From an uncultured Eubacteriales bacterium (GTDB lineage Bacteria > Bacillota > Clostridia > Christensenellales > CAG-138), in contig UQWD01000016.1 of assembly GCA_900544555.1 (NCBI GenBank), forward strand, positions 1 through 48,897: a stretch of DNA of 48,897 bases, given 5' to 3'. This document shows, piece after piece, positions 1 through 8,502 of this stretch; position 1 is the first letter of the stretch; every line of letters begins with the position of its first letter. A model generated the notes under the pieces. That model was not told the DNA's origin. It saw nothing but the letters and a program-made list of their open reading frames with translations, and made no database searches. Made by a program: the position numbers and the translations under genes.

Positions 1-1
1 C

Positions 2-148
2 GCCCCGTGCAAAGAAACCCTTGCTGCGCAAGGCATTGAGAATCTGACGCACATGCCGTCAGGTTCGGTTGAAAGCCTATGGGGGCTGCGGCTCCGACCC
101 TACCCCGGTTTTTTTGACAAGCTGAGGCAACCGCGGGCTGCCGTATAG
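2..148 (+). CDS. Possible C-terminal fragment of a gene running off the left edge
   Basis: One frame stays open from base 2 to a TAG at 146-148, giving 48 codons with no start inside the window. I do not recognise the peptide. Its last 13 codons (GFFDKLRQPRAAV) are read through a repeat-like sequence that has a relative at the other end of the window, so either the real gene has acquired its C-terminus from the repeat or the frame is open by chance. There is no independent evidence of translation. Confidence 0.25.
   Translation, partial: APCKETLAAQGIENLTHMPSGSVESLWGLRLRPYPGFFDKLRQPRAAV
109..142 (+). repeat. Left-end copy of a putative dispersed repeat
   Basis: A T-run is followed by GACAAGCTGAGGC and then a short GC-rich arm. 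The minus strand near the right end (48825-48860) reads a T-run, GACACACTGAGGC and then a GC-rich hairpin. The two cores match at 11 of 13 positions and lie in inverted orientation. That they belong to a multi-copy family is inferred from their position at both ends of the sequence; no third copy was seen inside the window. Confidence 0.4.
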
Positions 149-206
149 TTGGTGGAGCTAACTATTCTTTTTTTGCTATACTTGTAATTATAAGGGGGTG
201 CGTAAA

Positions 207-1352
207 ATGACTTTAGGGGAAAAAATAAAGACATGCAGGCTGAATTCAAAAATGTCGCAGGAAAAGGTCGCTGAGCTAATCGGCGCAAGCAGGCAAGCCG
301 TCACAAAATGGGAGGCGAATCAATCCGCGCCAAGCACGGAAAACCTTTTCAAATTAGCTGGGATATTTGGAACGACCGTTGATATGCTGGCGGTCACGGC
401 TGATGAAGCGGAGCAATCCCGCGCCGAAAGGGATTTATACCTGTATCGACTAGAGGAAATGAAAAAGGCCGAAGAGCATCGCGCAAAGCTAAGGAGAAAC
501 CTTCGTACAGCCTTGCTTATTACCGCCGGATATATCACCATATTACTTTTGGTCCGGCTCATTTGCGGGGGGTTAGGGCGCGGCAATCATCTCATTGACT
601 GGTTAATGAATACCTTCTTGTTTCATATCGCCGCAATGGTTTCCATCGTTTCCGCTTTGTTCGGAAAATCCCGGTTTTCATGGGCGACCCTAGCCGCCTT
701 TACGCTTGGCTTAATACTCGGCGAGTTGTTTGAAAGAATTATTGGCCTGAGCCGCTCCGGGTGGACGGTTTGGGGAGGGATATTCCTTGTTTCAATCGTA
801 ATCGGCGTTGTTTGGGAGCATATTGTTAAGAGAAGACTGCCTTTTAAGTCAAAAAAGGTATGGATAGGCTTTATCACCGCCCTTGTTGGCTCAGCAGCCA
901 TCATTACTCTGCTTATCAGTATTATCCCCAAATACCCTTCGCCGGAATACCCCGCGGCTTCATATCATGAATTTGTACGGGCACTATCAGGCAACCCTCA
1001 ATATATCATACCAAATATGAATCTGCTTCCGGATGCGGAGGGCAGCTATACGATATACCTTGACACCCGCTTTTCCTTTAAAAAAGCCGGATATAATATG
1101 GGATTCAAGCCGATAATCGGCCAATACCGCGTATTCACCATAACATGCCGGCCGATTCGTTCATTGATCGAAAGCGAACTAAGGATACAACCAAACACAC
1201 AATATAATGGCGTCGAACTATCCGTGACGCAAACAAATATCAGCTTTATATTTAATCAATGCCGATATGATATCCATTTTACAGGCGCTTCACAAGCCTT
1301 CAGCCTGCATGCAATGAGAATCGCCCAGTCGATAATCAATAACAACACATAA
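207..1352 (+). CDS. XRE/Cro-type transcriptional regulator with membrane-spanning C-terminal region
   Basis: The first ~65 residues are a helix-turn-helix of the HTH_3 (XRE) family (MTLGEKIKTCRLNSKMSQEK ... RQAVTKWE ... LFKLAGIFGTTVDML). A charged helix (about residues 70-100) follows, then four to five hydrophobic segments between about 100 and 240, and a hydrophilic C-terminal domain of ~130 residues that I do not recognise. This resembles clostridial membrane-tethered XRE regulators that may sense a signal at the membrane; the ligand is unknown. A GTG at 198 is in frame, but the AAGGGGG ribosome site at 192-198 overlaps it and sits nine bases before the ATG at 207, so 207 is preferred. It stands alone and converges on the ncRNA and the radical SAM gene. 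Confidence 0.75.
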   Translation: MTLGEKIKTCRLNSKMSQEKVAELIGASRQAVTKWEANQSAPSTENLFKLAGIFGTTVDMLAVTADEAEQSRAERDLYLYRLEEMKKAEEHRAKLRRNLRTALLITAGYITILLLVRLICGGLGRGNHLIDWLMNTFLFHIAAMVSIVSALFGKSRFSWATLAAFTLGLILGELFERIIGLSRSGWTVWGGIFLVSIVIGVVWEHIVKRRLPFKSKKVWIGFITALVGSAAIITLLISIIPKYPSPEYPAASYHEFVRALSGNPQYIIPNMNLLPDAEGSYTIYLDTRFSFKKAGYNMGFKPIIGQYRVFTITCRPIRSLIESELRIQPNTQYNGVELSVTQTNISFIFNQCRYDIHFTGASQAFSLHAMRIAQSIINNNT

Positions 1353-1681
1353 AAAAACTGCGGCTAAATGATGTATTCATTGTTGCGATAAGTCATTTAA
1401 TAGTAGAATATTATGAGTATAGACTGCAATCAATTACCTAGTAAAATTTGATTATTTGTATGTAAGGTCATTTAAATTCGATAGCGATAGAACATTCTAT
1501 CATAGGTATTGGATGCGCGCCTTATAATCAGACTGCGGCGACTCGAAATGATATGCGTTCACAAATTAGCATAATATAAAGCTCGGTTTTTCTGTGCGGC
1601 GGCGTTTGCTGAACAATTGGCATGTTTATACAGCTTCAGACTCAGCCGTTTAATAGCATAACTATTCGGGATAATCGGCGA

Positions 1682-1717
1682 TAAAAAACAGGGAACCGCA
1701 AAACGCAATTCCCTGTG
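1682..1717 (-). terminator. Intrinsic terminator of the ncRNA
   Basis: An 8-bp stem (1688-1695 with 1709-1716) is followed on the minus strand by six T residues (1683-1688). There is no T-run on the plus strand, so it acts on minus-strand transcription. Confidence 0.75.
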
Positions 1718-1875
1718 TCAAAAAACCGTTCAGAAGATTCCGCATTTCCGTGGGCTGCCCAGACCCTCCGGAAAGTAAAGAGTAGAGCGCATCAAGTCAA
1801 GTTAAATAAGGAGGAAGAACAATCAATGAAGACGACTGTAACATTCTTCCGAACGGCGGAACCTAACCCTTACTT
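1682..1875 (-). ncRNA. ssrS: Structured small RNA, probably 6S RNA
   Basis: About 190 nt of non-coding sequence has its own TATAAT (1882-1887) and a strong terminator. The ends of its core pair over 12 positions (1845-1856 with 1726-1737, one G-U), closing a long, mostly unpaired pyrimidine-rich interior. A nested hairpin (TTTCCG...CGGAAA, inner TGGGCAGCCCA) lies in the 3' half. A closed rod with a large central bubble, ~190 nt length and free-standing transcription fit 6S RNA, which binds the sigma-A RNA polymerase holoenzyme. The 5' strand of the bubble contains CCUCCUUA, the same as the 3' end of 16S rRNA, which is unusual. I could not align it to the 6S family, so another ncRNA class is possible. 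Confidence 0.5.
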
Positions 1876-1881
1876 GGTTTG

Positions 1882-1910
1882 ATTATAACACAAGATATGG
1901 TGTAATACCA
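1882..1910 (-). promoter_or_regulatory. Promoter of the ncRNA
   Basis: TATAAT lies at 1882-1887 (minus strand), with a weak -35 TGGTAT at 1905-1910 after a 17-bp spacer. The predicted start is near 1875, giving an RNA of about 190 nt up to the terminator. Confidence 0.55.
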
Positions 1911-1964
1911 GCCAAAAATACCACAAAAACAGGTGATTATATGGAATTCACAGATTATTCATAG

Positions 1965-2834
1965 TTAATCAAAATCCGGAATATACGCGCTGCCGGACGA
2001 CCGCACATCCTGTATATATACATTTGTAAAACCAAGGGAGACGCAGCACTCAACTGCGCGCTGGTATTCGCGCGCGAGCAGCCCCCGGTTTATCGGTGGG
2101 TAATCCGCGTGATATGAGGGCGTATATTGACCCATCAATGAAAGGCATATATCCCGCGGAAACCTCGAGCGTATATATTTAAGAACACGCCTGGTTTCAT
2201 CGATTGAGCCGGGCAGAACCAGATGACGGATGATAACGCCCTCCTGCGCTATCCCGTACTGATCCAAGCGCAAAAGGCCGCGCTGCCTGAACATCTCGTC
2301 GATTGCGGGCGCGGCGAACTTAAAATAGTCCTTCGCGCGGGAATACCGGTGCGCGATTGTTTCTTGCGTGTATTTTAAATCAGGGAGATAGACGTCTATT
2401 AAACCCTCCAACCGTTTAAGCGTCTCAACCGTTTCATAGCCGTTCGTATTATATATGCATGGAATAGTCAGCCCCCTTGCGCGCGCCAAGGGTATGGCCT
2501 CCAAAATAAGCTCAATATGGGGGGTTGGCGTAACGAGGTTGATGTTGTGTACTTCAAGCGATTGCAGTTGAAGCATAATATCCGCCATTTCACCGGCGCT
2601 CACAGCACGGCCTGTCTGAACCCGGCTTATCCTGTGGTTCTGGCAGAAAACGCAGTTGAGATTGCAGCCTGAGAAAAAGACAGCCCCGGACCCCCTTTCG
2701 CCGCTGATGCACGGCTCCTCCCAGTAGTGAGGCGCGAATCGCGCTATTCGCGACAGGCTTAACACTCCACACGCCCCCGCTTCAAAGCGCCTGTCCGCCC
2801 CGCACCCGCGCGGGCAAAGCATGCATCCGCTCAC
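1965..2834 (-). CDS. Radical SAM protein, PflX / COG1313 type
   Basis: The 289-aa protein carries the radical SAM cluster motif CNLNCVFC (about residues 57-64), which binds a 4Fe-4S cluster and S-adenosylmethionine. It is preceded by an N-terminal Cys-rich stretch (CMLCPRGCGADR ... GACGV) typical of the PflX branch of pyruvate formate-lyase-activase-like proteins. Downstream are the family's TPTPHIELIL and DVYLPDLKY segments. The family is predicted to install or repair a radical on a partner enzyme; the substrate is unknown and no glycyl-radical enzyme is nearby. The start is a GTG at 2834 with only a weak ribosome site; an ATG at 2822 is the alternative. A promoter at 2942-2970 gives a ~100-nt leader. 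Confidence 0.8.
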   Translation of the reverse strand: MSGCMLCPRGCGADRRFEAGACGVLSLSRIARFAPHYWEEPCISGERGSGAVFFSGCNLNCVFCQNHRISRVQTGRAVSAGEMADIMLQLQSLEVHNINLVTPTPHIELILEAIPLARARGLTIPCIYNTNGYETVETLKRLEGLIDVYLPDLKYTQETIAHRYSRAKDYFKFAAPAIDEMFRQRGLLRLDQYGIAQEGVIIRHLVLPGSIDETRRVLKYIRSRFPRDICLSLMGQYTPSYHADYPPINRGLLAREYQRAVECCVSLGFTNVYIQDVRSSGSAYIPDFD

Positions 2835-2941
2835 ACTGAATCAGCCCTATCGGTAAGGCCGTTTATGCTTATGTATACTCGGCTTAAATTTATACGAACA
2901 GGTATGTTAACCGCCTCCCCAGTAACGATTGCGTATGAATT

Positions 2942-2970
2942 AATATAGCACGGCGCGGCTGTTTAAGCAA
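2942..2970 (-). promoter_or_regulatory. Sigma-A-type promoter of the radical SAM gene
   Basis: -35 TTGCTT (2965-2970), 17-bp spacer, -10 TATATT (2942-2947) with a TG one base upstream of the -10. The intergenic stretch 2835-3282 otherwise holds only two hairpins near the end of the kinase gene. Confidence 0.5.
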
Positions 2971-3162
2971 TATATCAGCCGACGGATACTGCGCTGCGAC
3001 AAAAGAAAATACCGCTTATATTTAAAGCAAAACCATTAATCTATTAATCGAACGCGCCGCTCATAAAATCTCATTTTGGCGTTCCAGAAGCTTATCTCTA
3101 TACGTTATAGGCGACGTTCAATCAGCAAGCGAGCGAGAAGCACTCCATGTTTATATTATGTA

Positions 3163-3198
3163 AACGGGCGTTTTTCAAAGATGGAAGCCGCCCGTTTT
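3163..3198 (+). terminator. Hairpin with T-run, possible bidirectional terminator
   Basis: An 8-bp perfect stem (3163-3170 with 3189-3196) has an 18-nt loop and ends in TTTT on the plus strand and TTTA on the minus strand. It lies beyond the first terminator downstream of the PhoPR-like genes and may be a backup or act on antisense transcription. Confidence 0.35.
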
Positions 3199-3221
3199 GG
3201 TCGCAAAACACACGCAGCACT

Positions 3222-3260
3222 TGAAAAAGCATCAACGCCCGGGCGTAAAGCTCCGGGCGT
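3222..3260 (-). terminator. Terminator of the first PhoPR-like operon
   Basis: An 8-bp GC-rich stem (3235-3242 with 3253-3260) with a 10-nt loop is followed on the minus strand by TGATGCTTTTT. It lies just downstream of the kinase stop codon at 3283. Confidence 0.5.
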
Positions 3261-3282
3261 ATCCTCAAGTTATCCGCATTCA

Positions 3283-5259
3283 TTATTTAGGCCGTACATT
3301 TTTTCTGCGGGCGCCGTCGTCGCGCTTGCGTGACATGGGATTGATAATCTCGTAAGGCGCGTCCTCCCGCTTTTTGATGGACTTAACGGCTTTACGGGCG
3401 TTTTGATCTACGGGCGCTTCCTCCGTATCCCCGTCCTCTTCAGGCGCGTGACCGGTGAACTGCTGATAATTGTCACGTGTAACCGGGCCGAGCGCAATGG
3501 CGTTTTTCACAAATTTCTTTAAAGTAAAAGTGAAGCGCGTACCCTCGCCCACATTGCTTTTTACATCCAAGCTCTCGCCAAGCTTCTCCACGATGGAGAG
3601 CGCGATGGAAAGCCCAAGCCCCGTTCCCCCCTCTTTGCGGGATTTATCGACCTTATAAAAGCGCTCGAATATATGCGGCAAATCCTCGCGAGGAATTCCG
3701 CACCCCGTATCCTCAACGCTTACATACAGCCGGTCGCCGTTGCGGACCCGGAGCGTGATGGTTCCTCCGCGCGGCGTATAGCGCATGGCGTTATCCAATA
3801 GAATCACCAACACCTGCTCTACGCGATCCGCATCCGTAAGCGCGTCCGGCACGTCGGGCGCGTCCACAATGACCGAAATGCCTTTTTTCTGTGCCGTTTG
3901 GATATACCCCTGAGCCATGTCGCGGATAAGCTCATCCGCATCCACCCGGGATAGTTCCATGTACTCAGTTCCCGATTGCAGCCGGCTGAGCGTCATGGTA
4001 TCCGTTATCAGCCTGGATAGCCGAAGCACCTCATGAAGCATAATTTTATAATACCTTTGCCTGTCCTCCTCGCTCTTGACCATTCCGTCGGCAAGCGGCT
4101 CCAGCAGACCGCGTACGGCGGTGAGCGGCGTTCGCAGCTCGTGGCTGACGTTTGCGACGTATTCCCTTCGCATTTTCTCAAGGCGCTCCATTTCCGTCAC
4201 ATCCTTGAACAGGCCGACAACGCCGGTCCGCACGCCATCCTCCGTAACGACGGGGGAAATGGATATCCACAAGGCCCGATCATTGGGCATGTTATATGTT
4301 ATCGTCTGCATCTCGCCGGAGGAGAACACCGAGTCAAACGCTTCCCATATCGAGTGATCGCAAATCAGCTCTTCCCGGCTCGCGGCCTCCACTACGCCGA
4401 ACATATCCATAATCGCGGGATTATAATGCGTAAGCACGCCAACGCCGTCAATGGCCACGACGCCGTCGGTCAGACTGGAAAGTATGAGGTTGAGCTGGCT
4501 TTTTTCAAACCGCAGCTGATATATCGTTTGCGAAAGCGACTCGCACAACTTGTTGAGCGCCCGCGCGAGAAGGCCTATCTCCCCTATTTCATCCTCGGAC
4601 GCGCGCGCGTTGAAATTACCCTTTGCGATTTCTATCGCCACCTCGCTCATCTCATGCAAAGGCTCGGTAATGCGGTGGACGCGCCACGAAGAAACCAACA
4701 TGATAATCGGCACGGCAATCGCGATAATCAGTATGAGTGGGGATATTAGCTTGTTGGCCGCGGCCCGTATATCCTCAAACGGCTTTATAAGGAATATGCT
4801 CCCATTAATACGCGTCTGCGCGTCGAACGGGATGCCTACAACAAGCATTCGCCCGTACTGGCCGATGTCCACGGCCTCCTCCAGAACCGTCTGCCCCATC
4901 AGGGCAGCCTGAATCCTGGGCCTCAGAAGGGGCTCGAGAGCATCAACCCTTACGCCCAAACCACCGGTATCCTCAAGATAAAGGATGTTTCCCTGCGCGT
5001 TTGTGATAAACAGCGCGGCGTCCGCCGCTAGCGACAGTTTCGCGCAAACGCGGCCGAAACCCTCCGGCGTTAGGGCGCCCGTCGTATACTCAACGAGAAG
5101 CTGTTGAACGGTTTCCGCCTTGGGCAGCAGCTCTTCGAGCTTCATCTCTGCATAGGTGTTCCGGCTTAGGATGCCGTAGCCCGCAAGCATCGAGATCGAC
5201 GCGAAAAGCATTGCGATTACAAGCACGACCAGAAGGCGCCTCAGGAATACGCTTTTCAT
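3283..5259 (-). CDS. Sensor histidine kinase, PhoR/WalK type (pair 1)
   Basis: A 658-aa membrane kinase. TM1 is at about 9-30, an extracytoplasmic region at 31-170, TM2 at 171-191, HAMP at 192-245, and a PAS domain at about 257-358 (SSLTDGVVAIDGVGVLTHYN). HisKA carries the H-box VSHELRTPLT (His373). The ATPase domain shows an N box (LLDNAMRYTP), G1 (DTGCGIP), F (FERFYKVDKS) and G2 (GTGLGLSI). It autophosphorylates on His373 and passes the phosphate to the adjacent regulator. Beyond the ATPase domain is an ~80-residue charged tail not typical of PhoR kinases. The ATG shares one base with the regulator's stop codon (TGATG), implying translational coupling. The signal is not evident; phosphate or cell-envelope stress are the usual inputs of this class. 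Confidence 0.9.
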   Translation of the reverse strand: MKSVFLRRLLVVLVIAMLFASISMLAGYGILSRNTYAEMKLEELLPKAETVQQLLVEYTTGALTPEGFGRVCAKLSLAADAALFITNAQGNILYLEDTGGLGVRVDALEPLLRPRIQAALMGQTVLEEAVDIGQYGRMLVVGIPFDAQTRINGSIFLIKPFEDIRAAANKLISPLILIIAIAVPIIMLVSSWRVHRITEPLHEMSEVAIEIAKGNFNARASEDEIGEIGLLARALNKLCESLSQTIYQLRFEKSQLNLILSSLTDGVVAIDGVGVLTHYNPAIMDMFGVVEAASREELICDHSIWEAFDSVFSSGEMQTITYNMPNDRALWISISPVVTEDGVRTGVVGLFKDVTEMERLEKMRREYVANVSHELRTPLTAVRGLLEPLADGMVKSEEDRQRYYKIMLHEVLRLSRLITDTMTLSRLQSGTEYMELSRVDADELIRDMAQGYIQTAQKKGISVIVDAPDVPDALTDADRVEQVLVILLDNAMRYTPRGGTITLRVRNGDRLYVSVEDTGCGIPREDLPHIFERFYKVDKSRKEGGTGLGLSIALSIVEKLGESLDVKSNVGEGTRFTFTLKKFVKNAIALGPVTRDNYQQFTGHAPEEDGDTEEAPVDQNARKAVKSIKKREDAPYEIINPMSRKRDDGARRKNVRPK

Positions 5260-5945
5260 CAGTCTACCTCGAACTTATAACCTACCCCATATATGGTTTT
5301 AATGCTCCAGTTCTCGCCAGCGTTGTCCAGCTTCGCCCGGATGCGCTTGATATGCGTGTCAACGGTCCTTGTTTCGCCGGCGAAATCATAGCCCCAAACC
5401 TTATTCAAAAGCTGTTCCCGCGTAAACACCTGGCCGGGATTGGAAGCAAGCATATGAAGGATCTCGATTTCCTTGGGCGTACATACGATTGGTTGGCCAT
5501 GAAGCGTAACCGTGTAGCTTTTAAGATCTATCGTGAGCCCGTCGTGGCTGACGCAGTCGCTATCGCCGCCCTGCTGCTCTTTAGTGCGCCTGAGCACGGC
5601 TTTGATGCGGGCAACCACCTCACGCGGGCTGAATGGCTTAACGATATAGTCGTCCGCTCCCAGCTCAAGCCCGATGATGCGGTCTATCTCCTCGCCCTTC
5701 GCCGTAAGCATGATAATCGGCACGCGGGAATTCTTACGGATTTCCTTGCACGCCTCAATGCCGGAAATGCCCGGCATCATGATATCCAAAACGCACAGCG
5801 CGGTATCCGAGGTGAGCGAGCCAACCGCCGCGTTACCATCGTAAACATCCGTCACCTCAAACCCCTCGGCCTTCAAATAAATGCCCAATGCCTCGTGTAC
5901 AACCTGATCGTCGTCAGCGAGAAGAATCTTTGCATTGCTCATCAT
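5259..5945 (-). CDS. OmpR/PhoB-family response regulator (pair 1)
   Basis: A 228-aa regulator with a receiver domain (ILLADDDQ acidic pocket; phospho-acceptor Asp in CVLDIMMPG; switch Thr and Lys in MLTAKG and YIVKPF) and a C-terminal winged helix (VFTREQLLNKVWGYDF ... TRTVDTHIKRIRAKL ... VYGVGYKF). It is closest in style to PhoP/WalR. AAAGGGG lies just upstream of two consecutive ATGs (5945 and 5942). It is first in a two-gene unit with its kinase, with its own promoter in the 96-bp gap behind the second kinase gene. It is paralogous to the regulator at 7786-8475, so this locus probably arose by tandem duplication. Confidence 0.92.
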   Translation of the reverse strand: MMSNAKILLADDDQVVHEALGIYLKAEGFEVTDVYDGNAAVGSLTSDTALCVLDIMMPGISGIEACKEIRKNSRVPIIMLTAKGEEIDRIIGLELGADDYIVKPFSPREVVARIKAVLRRTKEQQGGDSDCVSHDGLTIDLKSYTVTLHGQPIVCTPKEIEILHMLASNPGQVFTREQLLNKVWGYDFAGETRTVDTHIKRIRAKLDNAGENWSIKTIYGVGYKFEVD

Positions 5946-5979
5946 ACATACCCCTTTGTTAATTACTCAAACCCATTTA

Positions 5980-6008
5980 ACTATAACATACCCGAACTTT
6001 TTAAGTAA
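5980..6008 (-). promoter_or_regulatory. Candidate promoter of regulator-kinase pair 1
   Basis: -10 TATAGT (5980-5985) and a weak -35 TTACTT (6003-6008) are separated by 17 bp in the gap between the two systems. It would allow pair 1 to be transcribed apart from pair 2. Confidence 0.35.
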
Positions 6009-6041
6009 CGCGAGAAGCGCGGATTTTGCCGTGAGTTCACA

Positions 6042-7817
6042 TTACCTTCCGTTTGCATTCGCCAGCGTTACGGTGAACGTGAATTTCACGTTTCCGTCCT
6101 CATTTTCAACCCATATCCGCTCTCCGAGCAGCTGGATTATCTCGCTCGCGATGGAAAGGCCGAGCCCTGTCCCATTGCCGGAATGCGATTTATCGGCTTT
6201 GTAAAACCGCTCGAACAGATGCTCAATATCCTCCGGGGCGATAACGCCCGGATTAATTACGCTGATTAGCAGCTTCTCGCCGCTTGCCTCCGTTTGAACG
6301 GTTACATCGCCCTCACTGTGCTTGAACGCATTGTCTAAAAGAGCTATAAGCACCTGTTCAACCCGGTCGGCATTGGTGAACCCTAAGAGCGGCCCTTGTA
6401 AAAGCTCAAGCGCTACCTTCCTTCCTGAATCCCGGACGGCGCCGCCGTATCGATCCGAAACATCCATGATGATCTCGCTTACGTCAACCTGGCTCTTCGT
6501 AAACGCTATGCTGCCGGACTGAAGCCTGGAAAGCTCGAGCAAATCGTCTATCAGCCGGGAAAGCCGTATGCTTTCCCGCAGGATATAACCGTAATAGCGC
6601 GCCTTATCGGCTTCATTCTTCACCATTTTATCGTTCAGCGCGTCCGCGAGGCCGCGGATGGACGCAATGGGCGTGCGCAGCTCATGGCTTACGTTGGCGA
6701 CATATTCGCGCCTTGTCTGCTCCAGCCGGACGCTTTCCGTTATATCCTGAATCAGCGCTACCGCGCCGGCTATCTGCTCGCCGCTGTCCCTTAGCGGCGT
6801 CGCGGTTAACATCAGTACCGCGCCTCCGGCGTTAAACTGCTTAGTTTGAACGCTTTCCTGCTCAAGCGCCAGCCTGACGCACGCATATACCGCGCGATAA
6901 GCGCTGAGGTCCGTAACGTCCTGCTTCGGCCCGCCCCCTAACAGCCTTACGGACGCGGGGTTGGCATAAAGCTTCATGCCCTGCGCGTTAGCGGTTATGA
7001 TACCCTCTCCCAGCCCGTCCACAGTCGATCGCAGACGGTTCCTTTCTATCGTCAGATCGTTAATAGTCTGCGATAACGCTGTGGAAAGGGAGTTGAGCGC
7101 GTTTCCAAGCTGGCCTATCTCCACCGTGCCGGAAGCCTTTGCCCGTACGGAAAAATCCCCTTCAGACATGGATCGGGCAGCCGCGGTCATCTGCCTGAGA
7201 GGTTCGGTCACGTTTTTTGAAGCGATATAAGCCGGAACCAGCATGATTCCGCTTATCGCAAAAATCGTCAGGATTAGCGCCAATATCATGCTGCTGATTA
7301 CTGCGTTAATCTCATTTATGGGTTTAACGAGAAAAACCGCGCCGATCACATAACCAAGTCGGCTGACAACCGGCTTGCCGATAAGCACGCCGACCTGCGA
7401 CGCTTCCATCATACTTATGGACTCGCCCTCAAGCACGCGCGAAACCTGTTTTGAAACCGTATTATATACATTTGCCTGGTAAAATGTGGGGTAGGCTATC
7501 AGTTTTTCGGAAGCGTCGAATACGAACACCTCCGCGTCCCAAAGCCCGTATTCATACGCCAAGGCTTTCTTGTATGTTTCAACGTTTATGTACGCCTGAA
7601 GGTAATCGGCCGTTTGGCTAACGATATAATCCGCGCGCGGGCTTAGTTCCTCCGCCTTCATGTTTGTAAACATGGGATATATGAAGCAGGAAAAAACAAG
7701 CGCGGTAAACACCGCGCATAAAAATACGGTGGATATGATAATAACCAATATTTTTTTTAAAAGCGTTCCATTTAACGCCAAAACTTTATTCCGCTTCAAA
7801 TTTATAACCAACCCCAT
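6042..7817 (-). CDS. Sensor histidine kinase, PhoR/WalK type (pair 2)
   Basis: A 591-aa kinase with the same plan as its neighbour: TM1 at about 22-48, an extracytoplasmic domain to ~172, TM2 at 175-197, HAMP at 198-250, a PAS-like segment at about 263-362, the H-box NVSHELRTPIASIRG (His378), an N box (LLDNAFKHS) and G2 (GTGLGLSIASEI). The G1 motif is degenerate (VINPGVI instead of D-x-G-x-G), which may lower ATP affinity or activity. It lacks the long charged tail of the other kinase. The ATG at 7817 overlaps the regulator gene by 32 bp with a ribosome site that is rather distant; a downstream TTG near 7781 is an alternative. It ends 96 bp before the next regulator. Confidence 0.88.
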   Translation of the reverse strand: MGLVINLKRNKVLALNGTLLKKILVIIISTVFLCAVFTALVFSCFIYPMFTNMKAEELSPRADYIVSQTADYLQAYINVETYKKALAYEYGLWDAEVFVFDASEKLIAYPTFYQANVYNTVSKQVSRVLEGESISMMEASQVGVLIGKPVVSRLGYVIGAVFLVKPINEINAVISSMILALILTIFAISGIMLVPAYIASKNVTEPLRQMTAAARSMSEGDFSVRAKASGTVEIGQLGNALNSLSTALSQTINDLTIERNRLRSTVDGLGEGIITANAQGMKLYANPASVRLLGGGPKQDVTDLSAYRAVYACVRLALEQESVQTKQFNAGGAVLMLTATPLRDSGEQIAGAVALIQDITESVRLEQTRREYVANVSHELRTPIASIRGLADALNDKMVKNEADKARYYGYILRESIRLSRLIDDLLELSRLQSGSIAFTKSQVDVSEIIMDVSDRYGGAVRDSGRKVALELLQGPLLGFTNADRVEQVLIALLDNAFKHSEGDVTVQTEASGEKLLISVINPGVIAPEDIEHLFERFYKADKSHSGNGTGLGLSIASEIIQLLGERIWVENEDGNVKFTFTVTLANANGR

Positions 7818-8475
7818 ATACGGTTTTTATTCCCCAGCCCGCGTTATCCTGCGGAAGCTTCTGCCGGATGCGCTTGATCTGCGTATCAACCGCGCGCATG
7901 TCGCCAAAGTAATCATACCCCCATACCTCGGATAAAATGCGCTCGCGCTCGTACACCCTGCCGGGGTGCGACGCGAGCAGATGAAGGATCTCAACTTCCT
8001 TAGGCGTAAACGAGGCGGATTCGCCGTTGACCTTTACCGTATAGTTGTGAATGTTAATCTCCAGCCCGTCAAACCGGAGCGCCTGAGGCGGCTCCTCAAG
8101 CTGCGCGTTCATTCTGCGCAGCACGGCCTTTACCCTTGCAACAACCTCGCGCGCGCTGAAGGGCTTAACGATATAATCATCCGCGCCCAGCTCAATCCCT
8201 AATATGCGGTCGATTTCCTCGCCCTTCGCCGTGAGCATAATGATGGGTACCCGGCTTGTCCGGCGCAACTCGCGGCACACTTCAATGCCCGACTTCCCCG
8301 GCATCATCAGATCCAATACGATTAAATCGGGCTTTTGGCTTTCGGCCATCTCAAGCGCTTCATCGCCGTTCATCGCGGATAAGCAGGTAAAGCCCTCGCT
8401 TTCCAGGTATACGCCAAGCGTCTCGTGGATGATAGGCTGATCGTCGCAAATTAGTATACGCGATTTATTGGACAT
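7786..8475 (-). CDS. OmpR/PhoB-family response regulator (pair 2)
   Basis: Receiver domain (ILICDDQ; phospho-acceptor Asp in IVLDLMMPGKSG; MLTAKGEEIDRILG; YIVKPFS) followed by a winged-helix DNA-binding domain (RERILSEVWGYDYFGDMRAVDTQIKRIRQK). It is strongly similar to the regulator at 5259-5945, most visibly in the receiver segment around GEEIDRI and in the recognition-helix region. A GTG at 8484 is in frame, but it overlaps the AAGGAG ribosome site, which is spaced for the ATG at 8475, so 8475 is chosen. It overlaps the 5' end of its kinase gene. Transcription starts from 8503-8531, divergent from the CotH lipoprotein gene, so this regulator could control that gene as well (inference). Confidence 0.92.
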   Translation of the reverse strand: MSNKSRILICDDQPIIHETLGVYLESEGFTCLSAMNGDEALEMAESQKPDLIVLDLMMPGKSGIEVCRELRRTSRVPIIMLTAKGEEIDRILGIELGADDYIVKPFSAREVVARVKAVLRRMNAQLEEPPQALRFDGLEINIHNYTVKVNGESASFTPKEVEILHLLASHPGRVYERERILSEVWGYDYFGDMRAVDTQIKRIRQKLPQDNAGWGIKTVYGVGYKFEAE

Positions 8476-8502
8476 TTTCGTCACTCCTTAACTTATGCTG
8501 TC

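Noticed and set aside
1827..1883. 18-codon plus-strand frame with AAGGAGG upstream, opposite the ncRNA
   Set aside because: The apparent ribosome site is the complement of the RNA's pyrimidine-rich bubble, its spacing is long (11 bases), and promoter and terminator both point to minus-strand transcription.
3076..3333. 85-codon plus-strand frame
   Set aside because: It runs through two terminator hairpins and into the 3' end of the kinase gene, with no ribosome site.
4033..4749. 238-codon plus-strand frame inside the first kinase gene
   Set aside because: It is the antisense of a clear histidine kinase and has no recognisable domain.
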